From Calliopsis andreniformis (taxonomy: Eukaryota; Arthropoda; Insecta; Hymenoptera; Andrenidae), in contig NW_027480422.1 in assembly GCF_051401765.1 (NCBI RefSeq), positions 19,114,001 to 19,178,000 on the forward strand: a stretch of 64,000 nt of DNA, given 5' to 3'. Made by a program: the position numbers and the translations under genes. Positions 48,471-60,170 of the stretch are shown here, piece after piece; positions within the stretch are counted from its first letter, which is position 1; every line of letters starts with the position of its first letter. The notes below the pieces were generated by a model, which worked only from the letters and a program-made list of their open reading frames with translations, did no database searches and was not told where the DNA came from.

Positions 48471-51290
48471 CTTTTCCAACGTATAAAAGGAATAATTGCA
48501 ACCAGTGTGAAAGTAATGGCCATTTCTACGTTCCGGGCATCCTAGACTTAACTCTGAGGCATTGCTCCACCAGATCGAATACATAGGGCCTTAGAAGTCA
48601 ACGCCAGAATCATAACGTTCAATCAAAATCCAACAGTTTGACCATCGTATAACAGGAATAACTGCAACAAACGTGATGGTAATGGTCATGTCTACGTTCC
48701 GGGTAACCTAGGCTTCACTCTAGTGCGTTGCTCCACCAGATCGAATAGTTAGTGCCTTAGAAGTCAGCGCCCGAAAAATAAAATACAATAAAGATGCAGC
48801 AGTTTTTCCCTCGTATAACTGGAATAATTGCAACCAGTGTGAAGGTAATGGTCTTTTCTACGTTCCGGGCAACCTAGGCTTCACTACAGGGCGGTGCTCC
48901 ACCAGATCTAATAGTTAGGGCCTAAGAAGTCAACGCCAGGAGCATAAAATACAATATAAATACAACAGCTTTTCCATCGTATATAATGTACATTTGCAAA
49001 CAGTGTGAAAGTAACGGTCATTTCTACGTTCCGGGCAGCCTAGGCTTCACTACAGGGCGGTGCTCCACCAGATCAAATAGTTAGGGCGTAAGAAGTCAAC
49101 GCCAGAAGCATAAAATACAATATGAATACAACAGCTTTTCCATCGTATATAATGTATATTTGCAAACAGTGTAAAAGTAACGGTCATTTCTACGTTCCGG
49201 GCAACCTAGGCTTCACCCTCGGGCGTTGCTCCACCAGGTCGAATAGTTCGGGCCTAAGAAGTCAACGCCAGAAGCATAAAATACAATATAAATACAACAG
49301 CTTTTACATCGTATATGATGTATATTTGTATACAGTGCGAAAGTAAAGGTCATTTCTAAGTTCCGGGCAACCTAGGCTAAACTGCAGGGCGTTGCTCCAC
49401 CAGATCGCATATTCCGGGACTTAGAATTTAACGCCAGAAGCATAAAATGCAATAAAAACGCACCAGTTTTTCCATCGTATAACAGGAATAATTGCAACCA
49501 GTGTGAAAGTACAGGTCATTTCTACGTTCCGGGCAACCTAGGCTTCACTAGAGGGCGGTGCTCCACCAGATCGATTAGTTGGTGCCTTAGAAGTCAGCGC
49601 CCGAAGCATAAAATACAATAAAGATGCAACAGTTTTTCCATCGTATAACAGGAATAATTGCAACCAGTGTGAAAGTACAGGTCATTTCTACGTTCCGGGC
49701 AACCTAGGCTTCACTAGAGGGCGGTGCTCCACCAGATCGATTAGTTGGTGCCTTAGAAGTCAGCGCCCGAAGCATAAAATACAATAAAGATGCAACAGTT
49801 TTTCCATCGTATAACAGGAATAATTGCAACCAGTGTGAAGGTAATGGTCTTTTCTACGTTCCGGGCAACCTAGGCTTCACTACAGGGCGGTGCTCCACTA
49901 GATCAAATAGTTAGGGCGTAAGATGTCAACGCCAGAAGCATAAAATACACTAAAAATACAACAGCTTTTCCATCGTATAAAAAGGAGTAATTGCAACCAG
50001 TGCGACAGTAATGGACATTTCTACGTTCCGCGCAACCTAGGTTTCACTCTTGGCCGTTGCTCCACCACATCGAATAGCTACGGCCTTAGAAGTCAACTGC
50101 AGAAGCACAAAATACAATATAAATACAACAGCCTTTCCATCGTATAAAATGAATGATTGCAAACAGTGAGAAAGTTATGGTCATTTCTACGTTCCGCGCA
50201 ACCGAGGCTTAACTCCAGGGCGTTGCTTCACCAGATCGAATAGTTAGGGATTTTGAATACATCGCCAGAAGCATAAAATACAACAAAAATGCAACAGTTT
50301 TTCCATCGTATAACAAGAAAGCTGCAACCAGTGTGTAGGTACTGGTTATTTCTATGTTCCGGGTAACCTAGGCTTCACTCTAGGGCGTTGCTCCAACAGA
50401 TCGAATAGCTAGTGCCTCAGAAGTCAACGCCAGAAGCACCAAATACAAAATAAATACAACAGTTTTTCCATCGCATAAAACGGATAATTGCATCCAGTGT
50501 GAAAGTTATGCTCATTTGTACGTTTCGTGCAACTTAGGCTTCACTCTAGGGCGTTGCTCCACCACATCGAATAGCTACGGCCTTAAAAGTCAACGCCAGA
50601 AGCATAAAATACAATAAAAATCCAACTGTTTTCCATCGTATAACAGGAATAATTCCAAACAGTGTGAAGGTAATGGTCATTTCTCCGCTCCCGTCAACCT
50701 AGGCTTCACTCTAGGGCGTTGCTCCACCACATCGAATAGTTAGGGCCATAAAAGTCAACTCCAGAAGCATAAAATACAACATAAATACAACAGTTTTTCA
50801 TCGTATAACGGGAATAATTGCAACCAGTGTGAAAGTGATGGTCATTTCCACTTTCCGGGCAACCTAGGCTTGACTCTAGGGCGTTGCTCCACCAGATCGA
50901 AGAGGTAGGGCCATAGAAGTCAACGCCCGAAGCATAAAATACGATAAAGATATATCAGTTTTTCCATCGTATAAAATGAGTATTTGCAACAAGTGTGAAG
51001 GTAATGGTCATTTCTGCGTTCCGGGCAACCTACTCTTGACTCTAGGGCGTTGCTCCACCAGATCGAATAGTTAGGGCCTTAGAAGTCAACGCCCGAAGCA
51101 TAAAATACAATATAAATACAACAGTTTTTCCATCGTATAACAGGAGTAATTGCAAACAGTGTGAAAGTTATGGCCGTTTCTACGTTTCGTGCAACATAGG
51201 TTTCACTCTAGGGCGGTGCTCCACCAGATCGAATGGTTAGGGACTTAGAATTTAACGCCAGAAGCACCACATACAAAATAAATACAACAG
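48471..51290 (+). repeat. Main HOR copy H5, 17-monomer variant (2820 bp)
   Basis: m3 is present twice (about 49455-49620 and 49621-49786). The second begins with the m4-type AAAGATGCAACAG and continues as m3 (GTACAGG, CACTAGAGGGCGG, GATTAGTTGGTGCC). The length fits 17 x 166 minus 2, the same indel balance as the 16-monomer unit. Confidence 0.95.
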
Positions 51291-52019
51291 CTTTTCCAAC
51301 GTATAAAAGGAATAATTGCAACCAGTGTGAAAGTAATGGCCATTTCTACGTTCCGGGCATCCTAGACTTAACTCTGAGGCATTGCTCCACCAGATCGAAT
51401 ACATAGGGCCTTAGAAGTCAACGCCAGAATCATAAAGTTCAATCAAAATCCAACAGTTTGCCCATCGTATAACAGGAATAACTGCAACAAACGTGAAGGT
51501 AATGGTCATGTCTACGTTCCGGGTAACCTAGGCTTCACTCTAGTGCGTTGCTCCACCAGATCGAATAGTTAGTGCCTTAGAAGTCAGCGCCCGAAAAATA
51601 AAATACAATAAAGATGCAGCAGTTTTTCCATCGTATAACTGGAATAATTGCAACCAGTGTGAAGGTAATGGTCTTTTCTACGTTCCGGGCAACCTAGGCT
51701 TCACTACAGGGCGGTGCTCCACTAGATCAAATAGTTAGGGCCTAAGAAGTCAACGCCAGGAGCATAAAATACACTAAAAATACAACAGCTTTTCCATCGT
51801 ATAAAAAGGAGTAATTGCAACCAGTGCGACAGTAATGGACATTTCTACGTTCCGCGCAACCTAGGTTTCACTCTTGGCCGTTGCTCCACCACATCGAATG
51901 GCTACGGCCTTAGAAGTCAACTGCAGAAGCACAAAATACAATATAAATACAACAGCCTTTCCATCGTATAAAATGAATGATTGCAAACAGTGAGAAAGTT
52001 ATGGTCATTTCTACGTTCC
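51291..52019 (+). repeat. Truncated HOR copy H6, start of the second super-unit
   Basis: Exact counterpart of H1 at +13937 bp, including the three-part m4/m15/m4 mosaic monomer (51718-51780) and the switch from m6 to block X at CCGGGCAACC. A shared complex junction argues that the two were copied together. Confidence 0.94.
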
Positions 52020-54943
52020 GGGCAACCTAGGCTTAACTGTAGGGCGGTGCTCCAACAGATCGCATAGTTAGGGACTTAGAATTAAACGCCAGAAGCCTAA
52101 AATACAATAAAAATGCAACAGTTTTTCCATCGTATAACAGGAATAATTGAAACCAGTGTGAAGGTAATGGTCTTTTCTACGTTCCGGATAACCTAGGCGT
52201 CACTCTTGGGCGTTGGTCCATCACATCGAATAGCTACGGCCTTAGAAGTCAACTCCAGAAGCATAAAATACAATATAAATACAACAGCTTGTCCATCGTA
52301 TAAAATGAATTATTGCAAACAGTGTAAAAGTTATGGTCATTTCTACTTTCCGGGCAACCCAGGCGTAACTCTAGGGCGTTGCTCAACCACATCGAATAGC
52401 TACGGACCTAGAAGACAACGTCATAACTATAAAATACAATATAAATACAACAGTCTTTCCATCGTATAAAACGAATAATTGCAACCAGTCTGATAGTTAT
52501 GGTCATTTCTACGTTCCAGACAATCTAGGATTCACCCTAGGGCGTTGCTCCACCAGATCGAATAGTTAGGGCCTAAGATGGCAACGCCAGAAGCATAAAA
52601 TACAATATAAATACAACAGCTTTTCCATCGTATATAATGTATATATGCAAACAGTGTGAAAGTAAAGGTCATTTCTACGTTCCGAGCAACCTAGGCTTCA
52701 CTGTAGGGCGTTGCTCCACCAGATCGAATAGCTAGGGACTTAGAAGTCAACGCCAGAAGGATAAAATAAATTAAAAATACAACAGTTTTTCCATCGTATG
52801 AAACGAATAATTGCAACCAGTATGACTGTTATGGTCATTTCTACGTTCAGGGCAACCTAGGCTTCACTCTAGGCCGTTGGTCCACCAGATCCAATGGCTA
52901 GGGCTTAAGAAGTCAACGCCAGGAGCACCGAATACAAAATAAATACAACAGTTTTTCCATCGTGTAAATCGAATAATTGCAACCAGTATGAAAGTTATGG
53001 TCATTTCTACGTTCCGGCAAACCTAGGCTTCACCCTAGGGCGTTGTTTCACCAGATCGAATTGCTATTGCCTAAGAAGTCAACGCCAGAAGCGTAAAATA
53101 CAAAGTAGATACAACAGTTTTTCTATCGTACATAATGTATATTTGCAAACAGTGTGAAAGAAAAGGTCATTTCTACGTTCCGGGCAACCTAGGCTTAACT
53201 GTAGGGCGTTTCTCCACAAGATCGCATAGTTAGGGACTTAGAATTCAACGACAGAAGCATAAAATGCTATAAAAATGCAACATTTTTTCCATCGTAAAGC
53301 AGGAATAACTGCAAACAGTGTGAATGTACAGGTCACTTCTACGTTCCGGGCAACCTAGGCTTCACTACAGGGCGGTGCTCCACCAGATCGAATAGTTAGT
53401 GCCTTAGAAGTCAGCGCCCGAAGCATAAAATACAGTAAAGATGCAACAGTTTTTCCATCGTATAACAGGAATAATTGCAACCAGTGTGAAGGTAATGGTC
53501 TTTTCTACGTTCCGGGCATCCTAGACTTAACTCTGAGGCATTGCTCCACCAGATCGAATACATAGTGCCTTAGAAGTCTACGCCAGAAGCATAATGTTCA
53601 ATCAAAATCGTACAGTTTGCCCATCGTATAACAGGAATAATTGCAACAAACGTGAAGGTAATGGTCATTTCTACGTTCCGGGTAACCTAGGCTTCACTCT
53701 AGTGCGTTGCTCCACCAGATCGAATAGTTAGTGCCTTAGAAGTCAGCGACCGAAAAATAAAATACAATAAAGATGCAACAGTTATTCCATCGTATAACAG
53801 GAATAATTGTAACCAGTGTGAAGGTAATGGTCTTTTCTACATTGCGGGCATCCTAGGCTTAACTGTAGGGCGTTTCTCCACAAGATCGCATAGTTAGGGA
53901 CTTAGAATTCAACGACAGAAGCATAAAATGCTATAAAAATGCAACAGTTTTTCCATCGTATAACAGGAATAACTGCAACCAGTGTGAAAGTAACGGTCAT
54001 TTCTACGTTCCGGGCAGCCTAGGCTTCACTACAGGGCGGTGCTCCACCAGATCAAATAGTTAGGGCCTAGGAAGTCAACGCCAGGAGCATAAAATACAGT
54101 AAAAATACAACAGTTTTTCCATCGTATAAAAGGAATAATTGCAACCAGTGTGAATGTAATGGCCATTTCTACGTTCCGGGCATCCTAGACTTAACTCTGA
54201 GGCATTGCTCCACCAGATCGAATAGATAGGGCCTTAGAAGTCAACGCCAGAAGCATAAAGTTCAACCAAAATCCAACAGTTTGCCCATCGTATAACAGGA
54301 ATAATTGCAACAAACGTGAAGGTAATGGTCATTTATACGTTCCGGGTAACCTAGGCTTCACTCTAGTGCGTTGCTCCACCAGATCGAATAGTTAGTGCCT
54401 TAGAAGTCAGCGCCCGAAAAATAAAATACAAAATAAATGGAACAGTTTTTCCATTGTATAAATCGAATAATTGCAACCAGTGTGAAAGTTATGGTCGTTT
54501 CTACGTTCCGGGCAACCTACGCTTCACACTAGAGCGTTGCTCCACCAGGTCGAATAGTTACGGCCTAAGAAGTCAACGCCAGAAGCATAAAATACAATAA
54601 AAATACAACAGTTTTTCCATCGTATAAAAAGAATAATTGCAACCAGTGTGAAAGTAATGACCATTACTGCGTCCCGGGCAACCTAGCCTTCCCTCTAGGG
54701 CGTTGCCCCACCACATCGATTAGCTACGGCCTTAGATGTCACCGCCTTAAGCATAAAATACAAAATAAATAGAACAGTTTTTCCATCGTATAAAAGGAAT
54801 AATTGCAAGCAGTGTGAAAGTAATGGCCATTTGTACGTTTCGGGCGACCTAGGCTTCACCCTAGGCCGGTGCTCCACCAGATCGAATGGTTAGGGACTTA
54901 GAATTTAACGCCAGAAGCACCACATACAAAATAAATACAACAG
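52020..54943 (+). repeat. Divergent block X3 (longest version)
   Basis: Same order as X2 plus two monomers. One is near 52370-52540 (GCTCAACCACATCG, GTCATAACTATAAAATAC, CAGTCTGATAGTTATGG). The other is near 54490-54655 (AACCTACGCTTCACAC, AGTTACGGCC). Its third-type monomer (52600-52740) matches X1 rather than X2. The extra units account for the offset change from 13937 to 14270 bp (+333). Confidence 0.92.
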
Positions 54944-57597
54944 CTTTTCCAACGTATAAAAGGAATAATTGCAACCAGTGTGAAAGTAATGGCCATTTCT
55001 ACGTTCCGGGCATCCTAGACTTAACTCTGAGGCATTGCTCCACCAGATCGAATACATAGGGCCTTAGAAGTCAACGCCAGAATCATAAAGTTCAATCAAA
55101 ATCCAACAGTTTGCCCATCGTATAACAGGAATAACTGCAACAAACGTGAAGGTAATGGTCATGTCTACGTTCCGGGTAACCTAGGCTTCACTCTAGTGCG
55201 TTGCTCCACCAGATCGAATAGTTAGTGCCTTAGAAGTCAGCGCCCGAAAAATAAAATACAATAAAGATGCAGCAGTTTTTCCATCGTATAACTGGAATAA
55301 TTGCAACCAGTGTGAAGGTAATGGTCTTTTCTACGTTCCGGGCAACCTAGGCTTCACTACAGGGCGGTGCTCCACCAGATCTAATAGTTAGGGCCTAAGA
55401 AGTCAACGCCAGGAGCATAAAATACAATATAAATACAACAGCTTTTCCATCGTATATAATGTACATTTGCAAACAGTGTGAAAGTAACGGTCATTTCTAC
55501 GTTCCGGGCAGCCTAGGCTTCACTACAGGGCGGTGCTCCACCAGATCAAATAGTTAGGGCGTAAGAAGTCAACGCCAGAAGCATAAAATACAATATGAAT
55601 ACAACAGCTTTTCCATCGTATATAATGTATATTTGCAAACAGTGTAAAAGTAACGGTCATTTCTACGTTCCGGGCAACCTAGGCTTCACCCTCGGGCGTT
55701 GCTCCACCAGGTCGAATAGTTCGGGCCTAAGAAGTCAACGCCAGAAGCATAAAATACAATATAAATACAACAGCTTTTACATCGTATATGATGTATATTT
55801 GCATACAGTGCGAAAGTAAAGGTCATTTCTAAGTTCCGGGCAACCTAGGCTTAACTGCAGGGCGTTGCTCCACCAGATCGCATATTCCGGGACTTAGAAT
55901 TTAACGCCAGAAGCATAAAATGCAATAAAAACGCACCAGTTTTTCCATCGTATAACAGGAATAATTGCAACCAGTGTGAAAGTACAGGTCATTTCAACGT
56001 TCCGGGCAACCTAGGCTTCACTAGAGGGCGGTGCTCCACCAGATCGATTAGTTGGTGCCTTAGAAGTCAGCGCCCGAAGCATAAAATACAATAAAGATGC
56101 AACAGTTTTTCCATCGTATAACAGGAATAATTGCAACCAGTGTGAAGGTAATGGTCTTTTCTACGTTCCGGGCAACCTAGGCTTCACTACAGGGCGGTGC
56201 TCCACTAGATCAAATAGTTAGGGCGTAAGATGTCAACGCCAGAAGCATAAAATACACTAAAAATACAACAGCTTTTCCATCGTATAAAAAGGAGTAATTG
56301 CAACCAGTGCGACAGTAATGGACATTTCTACGTTCCGCGCAACCTAGGTTTCACTCTTGGCCGTTGCTCCACCACATCGAATAGCTACGGCCTTAGAAGT
56401 CAACTGCAGAAGCACAAAATACAATATAAATACAACAGCCTTTCCATCGTATAAAATGAATGATTGCAAACAGTGAGAAAGTTATGGTCATTTCTACGTT
56501 CCGCGCAACCGAGGCTTAACTCCAGGGCGTTGCTTCACCAGATCGAATAGTTAGGGATTTTGAATACATCGCCAGAAGCATAAAATACAACAAAAATGCA
56601 ACAGTTTTTCCATCGTATAACAAGAAAGCTGCAACCAGTGTGTAGGTACTGGTTATTTCTATGTTCCGGGTAACCTAGGCTTCACTCTAGGGCGTTGCTC
56701 CAACAGATCGAATAGCTAGTGCCTCAGAAGTCAACGCCAGAAGCACCAAATACAAAATAAATACAACAGTTTTTCCATCGCATAAAACGGATAATTGCAT
56801 CCAGTGTGAAAGTTATGGTCATTTGTACGTTTCGTGCAACCTAGGCTTCACTCTAGGGCGTTGCTCCACCACATCGAATAGCTACGGCCTTAAAAGTCAA
56901 CGCCAGAAGCATAAAATACAATAAAAATCCAACTGTTTTCCATCGTATAACAGGAATAATTCCAAACAGTGTGAAGGTAATGGTCATTTCTCCGCTCCCG
57001 TCAACCTAGGCTTCACTCTAGGGCGTTGCTCCACCACATCGAATAGTTAAGGCCATAAAAGTCAACTCCAGAAGCATAAAATACAACATAAATACAACAG
57101 TTTTTCATCGTATAACGGGAATAATTGCAACCAGTGTGAAAGTGATGGTCATTTCCACTTTCCGGGCAACCTAGGCTTGACTCTAGGGCGTTGCTCCACC
57201 AGATCGAAGAGGTAGGGCCATAGAAGTCAACGCCCGAAGCATAAAATACGATAAAGATATATCAGTTTTTCCATCGTATAAAATGAGTATTTGCAACAAG
57301 TGTGAAGGTAATGGTCATTTCTGCGTTCCGGGCAACCTACTCTTGACTCTAGGGCGTTGCTCCACCAGATCGAATAGTTAGGGCCTTAGAAGTCAACGCC
57401 CGAAGCATAAAATACAATATAAATACAACAGTTTTTCCATCGTATAACAGGAGTAATTGCAAACAGTGTGAAAGTTATGGCCGTTTCTACGTTTCGTGCA
57501 ACATAGGTTTCACTCTAGGGCGGTGCTCCACCAGATCGAATGGTTAGGGACTTAGAATTTAACGCCAGAAGCACCACATACAAAATAAATACAACAG
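54944..57597 (+). repeat. Main HOR copy H7, standard 16 monomers (2654 bp)
   Basis: Counterpart of H2 at +14270, but with intact m9 and m10, so the fusion in H2 is specific to that copy. m14 has GTTTGCCC, as in H2 and H6, and m4 has GTTAGGGCG rather than the GTTATTGCG of H2-H4. Confidence 0.95.
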
Positions 57598-60170
57598 CTT
57601 TTCCAACGTATAAAAGGAATAATTGCAACCAGTGTGAAAGTAATGGCCATTTCTACGTTCCGGGCATCCTAGACTTAACTCTGAGGCATTGCTCCACCAG
57701 ATCGAATACATAGGGCCTTAGAAGTCAACGCCAGAATCATAAAGTTCAATCAAAATCCAACAGTTTGACCATCGTATAACAGGAATAACTGCAACAAACG
57801 TGAAGGTAATGGTCATGTCTACGTTCCGGGTAACCTAGGCTTCACTCTAGTGCGTTGCTCCACCAGATCGAATAGTTAGTGCCTTAGAAGTCAGCGCCCG
57901 AAAAATAAAATACAATAAAGATGCAGCAGTTTTTCCATCGTATAACTGGAATAATTGCAACCAGTGTGAAGGTAATGGTCTTTTCTACGTTCCGGGCAAC
58001 CTAGGCTTCACTACAGGGCGGTGCTCCACCAGATCTAATAGTTAGGGCCTAAGAAGTCAACGCCAGGAGCATAAAATGCAATATAAATACAACAGCTTTT
58101 CCATCGTATATAATGTACATTTGCAAACAGTGTGAAAGTAACGGTCATTTCTACGTTCCGGGCAGCCTAGGCTTCACTACAGGGCGGTGCTCCACCAGAT
58201 CAAATAGTTAGGGCGTAAGAAGTCAACGCCAGAAGCATAAAATACAATATGAATACAACAGCTTTTCCATCGTATATAATGTATATTTGCAAACAGTGTA
58301 AAAGTAACGGTCATTTCTACGTTCCGGGCAACCTAGGCTTCACCCTCGGGCGTTGCTCCACCAGGTCGAATAGTTCGGGCCTAAGAAGTCAACGCCAGAA
58401 GCATAAAATACAATATAAATACAACAGCTTTTACATCGTATATGATGTATATTTGTATACAGTGCGAAAGTAAAGGTCATTTCTAAGTTCCGGGCAACCT
58501 AGGCTTAACTGCAGGGCGTTGCTCCACCAGATCGCATATTCCGGGACTTAGAATTTAACGCCAGAAGCATAAAATGCAATAAAAACGCACCAGTTTTTCC
58601 ATCGTATAACAGGAATAATTGCAACCAGTGTGAAAGTACAGGTCATTTCTACGTTCCGGGCAACCTAGGCTTCACTAGAGGGCGGTGCTCCACCAGATCG
58701 ATTAGTTGGTGCCTTAGAAGTCAGCGCCCGAAGCATAAAATACAATAAAGATGCAACAGTTTTTCCATCGTATAACAGGAATAATTGCAACCAGTGTGAA
58801 GGTAATGGTCTTTTCTACGTTCCGGGCAACCTAGGCTTCACTACAGGGCGGTGCTCCACTAGATCAAATAGTTAGGGCGTAAGATGTCAACGCCAGAAGC
58901 ATAAAATACACTAAAAATACAACAGCTTTTCCATCGTATAAAAAGGAGTAATTGCAACCAGTGCGACAGTAATGGACATTTCTACGTTCCGCGCAACCTA
59001 GGTTTCACTCTTGGCCGTTGCTCCACCACATGGAATAGCTACGGCCTTAGAAGTCAACTGCAGAAGCACAAAATACAATATAAATACAACAGCCTTTCCA
59101 TCGTATAAAATGAATGATTGCAAACAGTGAGAAAGTTATGGTCATTTCTACGTTCCGCGCAACCGAGGCTTAACTCCAGGGCGTTGCTTCACCAGATCGA
59201 ATAGTTAGGGATTTTGAATACATCGCCAGAAGCATAAAATACAACAAAAATGCAACAGTTTTTCCATCGTATAACAAGAAAGCTGCAACCAGTGTGTAGG
59301 TACTGGTTATTTCTATGTTCCGGGTAACCTAGGCTTCACTCTAGGGCGTTGCTCCAACAGATCGAATAGCTAGTGCCTCAGAAGTCAACGCCAGAAGCAC
59401 CAAATACAAAATAAATACAACAGTTTTTCCATCGCATAAAACGGATAATTGCATCCAGTGTGAAAGTTATGGTCATTTGTACGTTTCGTGCAACCTAGGC
59501 TTCACTCTAGGGCGTTGCTCCACCACATCGAATAGCTACGGCCTTAAAAGTCAACGCCAGAAGCATAAAATACAATAAAAATCCAACTGTTTTCCATCGT
59601 ATAACAGGAATAATTCCAAACAGTGTGAAGGTAACGGTCATTTCTCCGCTCCTGTCAACCTAGGCTTCACTCTAGGGCGTTGCTCCACCACATCGAATAG
59701 TTAGGGCCATAAAAGTCAACTCCAGAAGCATAAAATACAACATAAATACAACAGTTTTTCATCGTATAACGGGAATAATTGCAACCAGTGTGAAAGTGAT
59801 GGTCATTTCCACTTTCCGGGCAACCTAGGCTTGACTCTAGGGCGTTGCTCCACCAGATCGAAGAGGTAGGGCCATAGAAGTCAACGCCCGAAGCATAAAA
59901 TACGATAAAGATATATCAGTTTTTCCATCGTATAAAATGAGTATTTGCAACAAGTGTGAAGGTAATGGTCATTTCTCCGTTCCGGGCAACCTACTCTTGA
60001 CTCTAGGGCGTTGCTCCACCAGATCGAATAGTTAGGGCCTTAGAAGTCAACGCCCGAAGCATAAAATACAATATAAATACAACAGTTTTTCCATCGTATA
60101 ACAGGAGTAATTGCAAACAGTGTGAAAGTTATGGCCGTTTCTACGTTTCGTGCAACATAGGTTTCACTCT
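57598..60170 (+). repeat. Main HOR copy H8, last regular copy, truncated in m12
   Basis: Follows H7 at +2654 up to the m12 sequence CAACATAGGTTTCACTCTAGG near 60170. There the expected GGCGGTGCTCC is replaced by ACGTTGCTCC and the order breaks. Private changes include CACATGGAATAG near 59030 and TCATTTCTCCGTTCC near 59970. Confidence 0.94.

Noticed and set aside
33602..54943. X blocks as inserted mobile elements
   Set aside because: They consist only of 166-bp monomers in phase, without terminal repeats, target-site duplications or coding sequence.
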